Below are positions 1 through 5,730 of a DNA stretch of 5,730 nucleotides, piece by piece. This stretch comes from Hyphomonadaceae bacterium (GTDB lineage Bacteria; Pseudomonadota; Alphaproteobacteria; Caulobacterales; Aquidulcibacteraceae): NCBI GenBank assembly GCA_025458365.1, contig JALOSP010000105.1:1-5730 (forward strand). Reading direction: 5' to 3'. Within the stretch, counting starts at the first letter, position 1. Each line of letters opens with the position of its first letter. Position numbers and translations under genes: made by a program. The notes below the pieces were generated by a model. The model worked only from the letters and a program-made list of their open reading frames with translations, was not told where the DNA came from and did not search any database.

Positions 1-432
1 GTCAGCGCTCCGTGCTGGGCGGTCATGGGATTGTGCGAAACCACAGGCGACCTGCCAGTCGATGCGCTGTGGGTGGACCGGCCAGACAGCCCGATCGGGT
101 GGCTCAGCCGGGAAGACCGCAAGCCCGGTCGCACCGGCCCGGCCAGGCTCGTGGTCCATGCGACGCCAGACTGGTCACGCATGCATCTGGAGGATGACCC
201 GGCAACAGTGGCCGCCGCTGTCGCGTTGGCTGTCCACGCTTTGACCGGCATCAAGCTCGACAACCCCATCGCCCACCGCTGGCGCTTTGCCCAGGTCGCC
301 CGAAGCGCCACAACCCCCGCCTACTGGAACGCCGGTGGCGGGCTTGGCGCCTGTGGCGACTGGCGGATCGGACCGCGGATCGAACTGGCCTGGCTCTCGG
401 GCACAGAATTGGGCCGGATCATGGCCGCCTGA
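1..432 (+). CDS. NAD(P)/FAD-dependent oxidoreductase, renalase/amine-oxidase-like, C-terminal part
   Basis: The reading frame is open from base 1 and ends at TGA 430-432, so the gene enters from the left and only its last 143 codons are present. The fragment begins VSAPCWAVM, the family's usual strand after the substrate-side loop (APCW-x-x-M). It continues with IGWLSREDRKPGR (about residues 38-50), VVHATPDWSRMHLEDDP (about 52-68, W58) and HRWRFAQV (about 95-102). It closes with GLGACGDW (D120) followed by GPRIELAWLSG. In this family the C-terminal G-D motif contacts FAD and the following helix completes the FAD-binding Rossmann fold; the N-terminal GxGxxG dinucleotide motif would lie outside the window. 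The likely role is a soluble cytoplasmic flavoprotein oxidase or dehydrogenase; its substrate is unknown here. Family members run to roughly 300-350 residues, so a little under half is visible. It converges with the YdbH-like gene, 17 bases separating the stops. The family call is firm, the substrate is not. Confidence 0.87.
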   Translation, partial: VSAPCWAVMGLCETTGDLPVDALWVDRPDSPIGWLSREDRKPGRTGPARLVVHATPDWSRMHLEDDPATVAAAVALAVHALTGIKLDNPIAHRWRFAQVARSATTPAYWNAGGGLGACGDWRIGPRIELAWLSGTELGRIMAA

Positions 433-449
433 AGCCGTACGCCGAGGCA

Positions 450-3400
450 TCATTGCGCTGGCGGCATGCGCTGGCGTTGCTGGTCCAGCCGGTATTGCTC
501 GAGCAGCTGGTCGGCATACCATTGTGGATCCTGATACCGGCGGAGGGATAGCAGCTGGGCCAATGGCACATTGGTCACGACGTTGAAGGCAAAGGGTGCC
601 CCGCCAAGGACGTCCCGGTTCGACCCTGAAATCGTCACCCCGACATCGATATCGCCGGTCAACGGCCCATCAACCGTCAGGCGCAGCACGCGATAATCGA
701 GGTTGCGCAAGGCCGCGACCGCAAGGCCAAGACCCTGTGGCGGCGGTGGAGATTGACGGGTCAGCCTTTGCCACCAGGTTGGCGGCGGCGGTGGCGGTGA
801 CGGGTCGGGCCCCGTGTAGCGCAACAGGCCACCACCGCTGTCTGCCTCAAGGTATCCGCCCTGGATCGCAGCCGTATTGCCCGTGAGGACGATAGGAAAC
901 ACGCCCGATGCGGTGCCTGACACTTCCAGCTGGCGGATCCCGGTCAATTGCAGGAAGCTGTCGAGATTGATCCCATCGACCCGCACATTGAACGATTGGC
1001 TTGCCTCATTGAACACCAGCACCGTCGGGTCCACCAGCAGACGTCCGCCGGAGAATGGCCAGGTCGCCGAATCCACTCGCATCGAGCCGTCACCTGGCAG
1101 GGCAAAGCGGATGTCGCCATCCCGCAGCGGCACACCGGGATTGAACTCCTCGATGGTCAGGCGCTGCACGCCCGCAGTGCGTTGGGTCAGAAGATCATCG
1201 AGCGCGACCGTGCCGTCGAGATTGGTGATCGTGCCAGCGCCTGTCGCAAAACTGAACCGCTCCATGGTCATTGTCGCGCCCGTGGAGAGTGGCCGCCCGG
1301 AGGCCCATCCGGTGCTGACACGTCCCGAAACCATCCCCCGGGCCGACGTGATCAGCCCACGCAGGCGCGGCGACAGATCATCCGGCTGCAATCCGGCAAT
1401 GCCACCAGGACCGAGCCGGGGATCAAACTCCAGCCGGTTGATATTTGCCGTGACCGACCCTGCCGCTTGTGACAGCACATGATCCAGCGTCAGCCCGGCC
1501 ACCATCCGGCCGGTCCTGGCTTCATTCAGGACCCCGTCGATTGTCACCCGGTCCGGCTGCAGCAAACCGCTGCCATTGAGGATCATGGTCCCGAAGGCCG
1601 GATCGGTCTGCGGATCGCGAAGGGTGATCGCACTCAGTTCAAAACTGCCCGTCAGCCCGGCGTCGGAGGCCAGCAGGCTGGCGGTGGCGCTGCCACTGGC
1701 CGATACCGGCAAACCGTCTGTGGACAGGGATGCCAATGTGCCTTCCAGCCGGAACCCATTGGCGACAGGGATGATTTCAAGCTTTGCGTCGTTCGAGCTG
1801 ACCGTGGCAGAGCGGGCGAGGCTGGGCGGACTTTCAGGATCTGCGGGCGGGTTTGACGACGCAGCTTCCAACGGCAGCGCATAGGTCAGGCTGGTGGCCG
1901 TCAGGGCATAGCGTGGCCCCGCCGGACCGTTGACAACCTCCAAACGCGACGGCCCCAAGCGCAGTGACTGGCGCACGCCGTCCGGCAGATCGGGACTGGC
2001 GGCCATGACAAGCTCGACCGGACTGATCGCCGCGCTGGCCGACACCTGCGGTGCACCGTTCCCGAAGGCCAGCAGCGGCGCGCCGGCTTGCGGACAGATG
2101 TCTACATTCACGGTGTTCACCCTGCCACCGCCTGCTTCGACACCATCGAGAATGGCGGGAACACAGCCAGACAGGCTGCGCAGCGCAAACCGTCCGTTGC
2201 TGCCCTGCAAGCCAAGGCGGGTGTCGAGGCGGACAGAGCGGGCAGATGTCTCCCCCTGTCGCACGCCAACGGCTGTGCCATCGAGCGCGAAGTCGCCTGC
2301 GATCCGTGCACCGGCCAGCACCAGACCGCCACGTGTTGCAAGCCGGGCCGATGCCGCACCAACCGGACCGGCAGCCAGAGAAAGACCCTGGGCGTCCAGA
2401 TCGAACGTGATGCCTGTTGCGCCTTCCCCACGACGGGCGACTGTCACCGGGCCACGCACCGCAACGGCAAGGCCCCGCAGGTCCGGCCCCATGACACTGG
2501 CTGCGCTGGCTGTCAGATCGCCAGAATAGAGGGTTTGCCCATCAGAGGCACCGCTGGCAGCGAAGCGGACCTGGCGCATGCCTGTCGCGCCGACCTGCAC
2601 GCTGGTTGCTGTCCCGCTGGCCCTGATCGCAGTGGCTGGCCCCTGTCCCAGAAGCGCCAGATCGAACTGAAGGCCCGATCCGGTTGCAGCAGGCGATACC
2701 AGTCGGGCTGACTGGCCCGCGGCTGACAGGCGCCAGCGACGGGCGTCACCATTGGCATCAAATCTGGCCCGTGCTCCCTCAATGGCCTCGCCACCGGGCA
2801 AGGCGATCCGGGCGGCTTCTGCGGTTCCGGAAGCCTGCCAGGCACGGGCATCGCCGCTCCCGTCAAACCGTGCCTGGAGGCGGTCAATCCGGGTTCCATC
2901 GGCCAGGGTGCCTGACGCGGTGACCTGGCCACGCCCCTGCCCGCTGACCCGTCCCCCGGCAATCACCAGATTGCCCTCTTCCACGGAACCCGACGTGATC
3001 AGGCCTTCAAGGGGCAATTCAGACCAGGCCGTGGGGCCAAGCCGGGCTGCCAGCCGTCCGACTGCGAGCGTGGCGCCATCCAGGCGGGCATCGAGCCGGG
3101 TACCACCCAGCCTGCCGACAATCCGGCCACTGGCGCTGGCCCCGACGGACCAGCGGATCGGACCCGATCCTTCTTCGTCCGCCTCGAACGAGACCGCGCT
3201 GGAAAGCCCGGCTGTCGGGGTGAAGGCCACAGTCCCGGCAGGCACGCGCAGCTGCAACGGCGTGGCAAGCGACACCACGACGCGCGAGGAATTGACGGCA
3301 GCCTCCAGCGTGGTGGTAGCGGCCACTGGGCCATTCAGCCACAGGCTCCACGGCTGGGGCAGCCCCTCCACAACGGCCCTTGCCAGACTGGCGTCGCGGG

Positions 3401-4649
3401 CGGCCAGATCGATCCGGGCATTTCCCGTGGCAGCTTGCGGCACAGCCAGATCGGGGATGAGGCCGGTTGCGGCAAGCTGCGCACGGACCTCTCCGATCCG
3501 TCGGATCGGGCCATTGCCGGGCTCTGCGCCATTGGCAATACCATCCCAGGAGAGCTGCACTGCCCCCTCACTGGCGCGAACCAGCCCAAGCGTCCCTGAA
3601 ATGCCAGTCAGCCGGGCGGCACCAGCGCGCACATCCGAACCCGATATCCGCGCCCCGGCAGAGGCGGCCAGGGTGCGGGCCGGATCCGGCCCTGGCGTGA
3701 TCGTGGCGGCAGACACTGCGATCCGCGCTGCACCAGTCTGTACCCCCGGTGCGGCCAGACCCGCGACCGACAGGACAGATGGCTGGACATCCACCCGCAT
3801 CATGCCGCCTTTGGGGAGCACAGCCGCACCTGTCACCGTGCCGCCCAACCGGCTTAGGACAATCCCGTTTCGCCGGACGTCGAGGCCTCGTGGCGTCGCA
3901 TGGAAGCCGACTACCGAACGACCCGATCGGCCTGGCTGGCGGACGGCTAGCCAGAGCGGCAGGGTCTGTGGCCCCGATGCGCCGGTTGCCGTGGCTGGAA
4001 GGCTGATCCGGGTGACAATATCGAGCCGGTCCTGAGCACCCTTCACATCTGCGCTGGCCGTCAACAGACCCTCAGGGGTTGCCAGGTCGATGCGGGCCTG
4101 GCGGATATCAATGGCATCAACAAAGACCGGTGCCGGTCCACCGCCGGTCGGCTCCAGCAAAGGGGCCAGTGCACCCAGATCGAGGCCATCCGGTCCCAGA
4201 GCGAGCCTCAGGTGCAGTGCCGTGACCTCGCTGACACGCACTTCCAGCCGATCCAGACTGGAGTTCCACGCCCAGCCCAGCTTCGCAGAGCCTGCCTGCG
4301 CGGTCTCTTTGCCTGCCGCACCGATCCGCACCGGGCCCAGCACCGCCCCATCGAGCCTCAGTTGCTCGACCGAGACACCGGCTGGAACCCCGCGCCCGGC
4401 CAGCACCTGGGCGATCACCGCCTCTGCAATCGGCTTGCGGGCCAGCCAGACACCCGCGGCCAGAATCGCTGCACCGGCCAGCACCGAGGCAGACCCCAAC
4501 AGTGCCGCCCGGCGCCACGAACCCGCAGGTCTAGATGTCGCGACCGCTTCCGAAACGTCCGATACGCTGGCATCGGAAACCGGCTGGTCAGAAACCGGGT
4601 CGTCAGAAACGGGGGCGTTCGGGGCGTCCATCGGTCTGCTATAAGCCAT
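450..4649 (-). CDS. ydbH: YdbH-family AsmA-like intermembrane phospholipid transport protein, unusually long (1399 aa)
   Basis: Seen: an uninterrupted frame giving about 1399 residues. A 44-residue tail rich in VSD repeats is followed by WRR (45-47), one membrane segment (about 48-69) and RK (71-72). The rest is a long Gly/Ala/Ser-rich array of short beta-strand motifs. Near the C-terminus are WPFSGGRLLVDP (about 1196), QGGYLEADSGGGLLRY (about 1262-1278), a polyproline stretch (1285-1304) and GDIDVGVTISGSNRDVLGG, as in the YdbH (dicarboxylate transport) C-terminal domain. Known: E. coli YdbH (about 880 residues) is anchored in the inner membrane and acts with TamB and YhdP in moving phospholipid to the outer membrane, through a groove bridging the periplasm. 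Inferred: the same job here. Start choice: ATG 4649, with ATG 4631 nearly as good; neither has a clear Shine-Dalgarno. The frame stays open to ATG 4802, but the upstream stretch adds cysteines and tryptophans and does not look like protein. The usual partners ynbE and ydbL do not follow; the neighbour is convergent. No other Cys besides C829 and C852. Confidence 0.85.
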   Translation of the reverse strand: MAYSRPMDAPNAPVSDDPVSDQPVSDASVSDVSEAVATSRPAGSWRRAALLGSASVLAGAAILAAGVWLARKPIAEAVIAQVLAGRGVPAGVSVEQLRLDGAVLGPVRIGAAGKETAQAGSAKLGWAWNSSLDRLEVRVSEVTALHLRLALGPDGLDLGALAPLLEPTGGGPAPVFVDAIDIRQARIDLATPEGLLTASADVKGAQDRLDIVTRISLPATATGASGPQTLPLWLAVRQPGRSGRSVVGFHATPRGLDVRRNGIVLSRLGGTVTGAAVLPKGGMMRVDVQPSVLSVAGLAAPGVQTGAARIAVSAATITPGPDPARTLAASAGARISGSDVRAGAARLTGISGTLGLVRASEGAVQLSWDGIANGAEPGNGPIRRIGEVRAQLAATGLIPDLAVPQAATGNARIDLAARDASLARAVVEGLPQPWSLWLNGPVAATTTLEAAVNSSRVVVSLATPLQLRVPAGTVAFTPTAGLSSAVSFEADEEGSGPIRWSVGASASGRIVGRLGGTRLDARLDGATLAVGRLAARLGPTAWSELPLEGLITSGSVEEGNLVIAGGRVSGQGRGQVTASGTLADGTRIDRLQARFDGSGDARAWQASGTAEAARIALPGGEAIEGARARFDANGDARRWRLSAAGQSARLVSPAATGSGLQFDLALLGQGPATAIRASGTATSVQVGATGMRQVRFAASGASDGQTLYSGDLTASAASVMGPDLRGLAVAVRGPVTVARRGEGATGITFDLDAQGLSLAAGPVGAASARLATRGGLVLAGARIAGDFALDGTAVGVRQGETSARSVRLDTRLGLQGSNGRFALRSLSGCVPAILDGVEAGGGRVNTVNVDICPQAGAPLLAFGNGAPQVSASAAISPVELVMAASPDLPDGVRQSLRLGPSRLEVVNGPAGPRYALTATSLTYALPLEAASSNPPADPESPPSLARSATVSSNDAKLEIIPVANGFRLEGTLASLSTDGLPVSASGSATASLLASDAGLTGSFELSAITLRDPQTDPAFGTMILNGSGLLQPDRVTIDGVLNEARTGRMVAGLTLDHVLSQAAGSVTANINRLEFDPRLGPGGIAGLQPDDLSPRLRGLITSARGMVSGRVSTGWASGRPLSTGATMTMERFSFATGAGTITNLDGTVALDDLLTQRTAGVQRLTIEEFNPGVPLRDGDIRFALPGDGSMRVDSATWPFSGGRLLVDPTVLVFNEASQSFNVRVDGINLDSFLQLTGIRQLEVSGTASGVFPIVLTGNTAAIQGGYLEADSGGGLLRYTGPDPSPPPPPPTWWQRLTRQSPPPPQGLGLAVAALRNLDYRVLRLTVDGPLTGDIDVGVTISGSNRDVLGGAPFAFNVVTNVPLAQLLSLRRYQDPQWYADQLLEQYRLDQQRQRMPPAQ
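2700..2873 (-). repeat. Internal 35-residue protein repeat in the YdbH-like groove region
   Basis: Two neighbouring stretches of the protein resemble each other at a spacing of exactly 35 residues (105 bases). The first reads ARFDGSGDARAWQASG from residue 593; the second reads ARFDANGDARRWRLSA from residue 628. Each is followed after a few residues by ARI or ARL. Matching positions include A, R, F, D, G, D, A, R, W, S and the final AR. The similarity is at protein level and the DNA has diverged. Known AsmA-like proteins are built from repeated beta-strands that stack into a lipid-conducting groove, so this pair is probably one visible period of that architecture or a local duplication. Confidence 0.6.
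4549..4617 (-). repeat. Imperfect 15-bp tandem repeat coding for (x)PVSD units in the YdbH N-terminal tail
   Basis: Three adjacent 15-base units are clear on the + strand: TCGGAAACCGGCTGG (4573-4587), TCAGAAACCGGGTCG (4588-4602) and TCAGAAACGGGGGCG (4603-4617). A more diverged unit lies at 4558-4572, and a partial TCCGAAACG at 4549-4557. On the coding strand they give the series PVSD, DPVSD, QPVSD, ASVSD, VSE at about residues 13-34, just before the membrane segment. The tail should be cytoplasmic (arginines at 46-47 before the membrane span) and acidic with no predicted fold. Unit number may vary between strains through replication slippage, without breaking the frame because the unit is a multiple of three. 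Confidence 0.75.
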
Positions 4650-4706
4650 TGCGACAGACTGTAGGAATCTCAAGGCAGTTGCCGCATTTCGCGCCACACA
4701 CGAACC

Positions 4707-4723
4707 TGACTGCTCATGAGTCA
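4707..4723. promoter_or_regulatory. Dyad TGACT-N7-AGTCA in the divergent intergenic region (possible operator)
   Basis: The 17 bases contain perfect 5-base arms, TGACT (4707-4711) and AGTCA (4719-4723), around a 7-base centre that overlaps a second perfect palindrome, CTCATGAG (4713-4720). The site lies 58 bases upstream of the chosen YdbH start and 178 bases upstream of the endopeptidase start, where a regulator could act on one or both divergent genes. Arms of five bases are short enough to arise by chance, and no specific regulator family is recognised, so this is a weak call. Confidence 0.25.
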
Positions 4724-4767
4724 TGCAGGCCCACTGGGGCCGCCATGCGGAAATGACAGCCGCTGGC

Positions 4768-4779
4768 TTGAAAATAAAT
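4768..4779. promoter_or_regulatory. AT-rich patch in the divergent intergenic region (possible promoter element)
   Basis: TTGAAAATAAAT stands out in an otherwise GC-rich window and lies near the middle of the region between the two divergent starts. On the + strand its first six bases resemble a -35 hexamer, but no good -10 follows at 16-18 bases. On the - strand it reads ATTTATTTTCAA, which could include a -10-like element for the YdbH-like gene, again without a good partner. No complete promoter can be assigned with confidence; this is the most likely melting or AT-rich control stretch seen. Confidence 0.2.
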
Positions 4780-4842
4780 CCCCATTGTGGCATCGCCGCC
4801 ACGCTTGAGGGGAAACGGCCGTCACCAAGCAGGCGGCGCTAA

Positions 4843-4885
4843 CCGGATTTTCACGTCTGAGTCGCATCATCACGTGGAAAACTGG
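4843..4885 (+). promoter_or_regulatory. Predicted 14-bp stem-loop in the leader of the M23 endopeptidase gene
   Basis: The left arm CCGGATTTTCACGT (4843-4856) pairs with the right arm ACGTGGAAAACTGG (4872-4885). As RNA, 13 of 14 positions pair, two of them G-U, with a single A-A mismatch; the loop is 15 bases (4857-4871). As DNA it is an imperfect palindrome with 11 of 14 matching positions. It ends four bases before the GAGG ribosome-binding site and 15 bases before the TTG start, so a folded leader could influence ribosome access. The same symmetry could serve as a protein-binding site, and CACGTG (4871-4876) is itself palindromic. No tract of T follows, so it is not an intrinsic terminator. 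No known riboswitch or thermometer family is recognised. Confidence 0.4.
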
Positions 4886-4888
4886 CAC

Positions 4889-4892
4889 GAGG
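4889..4892 (+). promoter_or_regulatory. Shine-Dalgarno GAGG that fixes the TTG start of the M23 gene
   Basis: GAGG is followed by eight bases and then TTG at 4901, a normal spacing. This decides the start: the first in-frame ATG (4970) would remove 23 residues, including the basic n-region of the signal peptide. The earlier in-frame GTG at 4874 sits inside the leader hairpin and would give an N-terminus with acidic residues and tryptophan before the signal. Confidence 0.7.
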
Positions 4893-4900
4893 TAAACGCT

Positions 4901-5730
4901 TTGTTCAGAACGACGAAAGCTGTGTCGCGGTGTGCCGCCGTGCTCACATTCGCCGGTTCCGTGTGCGCTATGGCAGCGTTGTCGGTTCCTCAGACCGCTC
5001 TGGCCGACAGTGCCGAGCATGCCGCTTTCACCGCTGGTCCCAACCGTGCCGAGCGTGTGACGCTGCGGGTCGAGGCCGGTGAATCGCTGATCGCAATTCT
5101 CGAACGCGCTGGTGCCACCCGCACGGATGCGCTCGCCGCCGGCCGCGGCATTGGCAACGCACTGTCCCAGCGTGACCTTCAGCCCGGCGATTCGGTGACG
5201 GTTTTCATCGTCAACACCGCAGGCGCCCGCCGCCTGGTCGGGTTCAACGTTGCCAGCGGGGCTGACAGGTCGGTGACCGTGACCCGGTCTGCCGACGGCA
5301 CTTTCCGGGCGCGCGAACTGGCAACCAGCATGCAGCGCCGCACGCTGCGTGTGGCTGGCGAAATTGGCGCCAACGGCCTGATCGCCTCGGTGCGTGAACA
5401 AGGTGCGCCCGAGCGCGCCGCAGAATCTCTGGCCGAGGCCTTTGCCTATGACCTCGACTTCGAACGCGAAGTCGGTCCTGGTGCCCGTTTCGAGTTGATG
5501 TACGACCGGGTGGCTGACAACCGTGGCCTGGTCGCCCGTGAGGGCGAACCGATCTTTGCCTCCATGACCACGGTCAGCGGTCGCACGCTGGTGCTCTACC
5601 GGTTCCGGGCGCCCGGCGATACCGAAGCCCGCTGGTACAATGCCCAGGGCCGCAGCGCCCAGCGCATGCTGATGCGGACACCGATCAATGGTGCCCGCCT
5701 GACCTCGTCGTTCGGCATGCGGGTCCACCC
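4901..5730 (+). CDS. Exported M23-family peptidoglycan endopeptidase with LysM-like domain, N-terminal part
   Basis: The frame opens at TTG 4901 and runs off the right edge after 276 complete codons. Residues 1-35 form a Sec signal peptide: basic MFRTTKAVSR, a hydrophobic core, and TALA before D36. Residues about 52-104 form a LysM-like or OapA-like domain (VEAGESLIAILERAG, then LQPGDSVTVFI). Residues about 139-235 match the middle domain of Csd3/MepM-type enzymes: AFAYDLDFEREVGPGARFELMY, GEPIFASM, and LVLYRF ending at 235. At about 257-276 comes LMRTPINGARLTSSFGMRVH, the standard entry to the M23 (LytM) catalytic domain. The zinc-ligand motifs HxxxD and HxH lie beyond the window, so activity cannot be judged. 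Family role: zinc-dependent cleavage of peptide cross-links in peptidoglycan, in the periplasm, during wall growth or division. An in-frame TAA at 4775-4777 limits upstream extension. The gene diverges from the YdbH-like gene across 251 bases. Confidence 0.93.
   Translation, partial: MFRTTKAVSRCAAVLTFAGSVCAMAALSVPQTALADSAEHAAFTAGPNRAERVTLRVEAGESLIAILERAGATRTDALAAGRGIGNALSQRDLQPGDSVTVFIVNTAGARRLVGFNVASGADRSVTVTRSADGTFRARELATSMQRRTLRVAGEIGANGLIASVREQGAPERAAESLAEAFAYDLDFEREVGPGARFELMYDRVADNRGLVAREGEPIFASMTTVSGRTLVLYRFRAPGDTEARWYNAQGRSAQRMLMRTPINGARLTSSFGMRVH

Noticed and set aside
454..476. Direct repeat TGCGCTGGCG at 454-463 and 467-476
   Set aside because: It falls in the last codons of the YdbH-like gene and reflects repeated Gln/Arg/Ala codon use; no mobile-element boundary or target duplication is evident.
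496..505. Perfect 10-base palindrome TGCTCGAGCA
   Set aside because: It lies within the YdbH coding sequence (Leu-Leu-Glu-Gln), has no T-tract and is too far inside the gene to be a terminator.
877..1482. Open frames on the + strand of 174-201 codons over the YdbH C-terminal region
   Set aside because: They overlap each other in different frames, lack motifs and lie opposite the best conserved part of the YdbH-like protein.
2752..4035. Open frame on the + strand of 427 codons inside the YdbH-like gene
   Set aside because: The product is low-complexity Arg/Pro/Ala/Ser without motifs, wholly antisense to a coherent beta-repeat protein. It is expected where the third codon base is mostly G or C.
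4740..4750. Small hairpin CCGC-CAT-GCGG
   Set aside because: A four-base stem in GC-rich DNA is expected by chance and is not followed by a T-tract.
4650..4802. N-terminal extension of the YdbH-like protein to ATG 4802
   Set aside because: The extra 51 residues have no repeat or signal character and contain isolated Trp and Cys. They would also occupy most of the intergenic control region. The stretch is open probably by chance.
4955..4975. Possible lipoprotein box at C22 of the M23 signal peptide
   Set aside because: The residues before C22 are G-S-V, which do not fit the lipobox (a small residue is expected at -1), while TALA before D36 is a good signal peptidase I site.
4721..5728. Long open frame on the - strand, about 335 codons, opposite the M23 gene
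   Set aside because: Its product is rich in His, Arg, Gly and Gln with no recognisable domain or membrane pattern, while the + strand frame gives a textbook signal peptide, LysM-like domain and M23 motifs. It is a by-product of GC-rich codon bias.

Overview
The window is GC-rich DNA whose three genes all have alphaproteobacterial-looking relatives. The closest general resemblance is to Sphingomonadales-type genomes: a renalase-like FAD oxidoreductase, a very large YdbH-type AsmA-like protein, and an M23 endopeptidase with a LysM-like N-terminal domain. This placement is an impression from protein style, codon use and a TTG start; there is no rRNA or other marker to fix it.

Layout: (1) positions 1-432, + strand, hold the last 143 codons of an NAD(P)/FAD-dependent amine-oxidase-like protein whose start lies left of the window. 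(2) Positions 450-4649, - strand, are one very long gene for a single-pass, Gly/Ala/Ser-rich, beta-strand-repetitive protein. Its C-terminus matches the YdbH family, which in E. coli carries phospholipid between inner and outer membranes together with TamB and YhdP. The two genes converge with only 17 bases between their stop codons. (3) Positions 4650-4900 are a divergent intergenic region with a small dyad, an AT-rich patch and a hairpin directly before a Shine-Dalgarno sequence. (4) Positions 4901-5730, + strand, are the N-terminal 276 codons of an exported M23 peptidoglycan endopeptidase. It starts at TTG and is cut by the right edge just before its zinc-binding motifs.

Two of the three genes act in the cell envelope: one probably in lipid movement across the periplasm, the other in cell-wall hydrolysis. 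They are transcribed away from a shared 251-base region, so coordinated control is possible but not shown. The oxidoreductase has no evident link to them.

I see no tRNA, rRNA, CRISPR array, insertion sequence, phage gene or clear horizontal-transfer signature, and no convincing evidence of a wholly new system. The points worth a second look are the unusual size and architecture of the YdbH-like protein (VSD-repeat tail, internal 35-residue repeat, lone cysteine pair, polyproline insert), the absence of ynbE and ydbL beside it, and the hairpin before the endopeptidase start.
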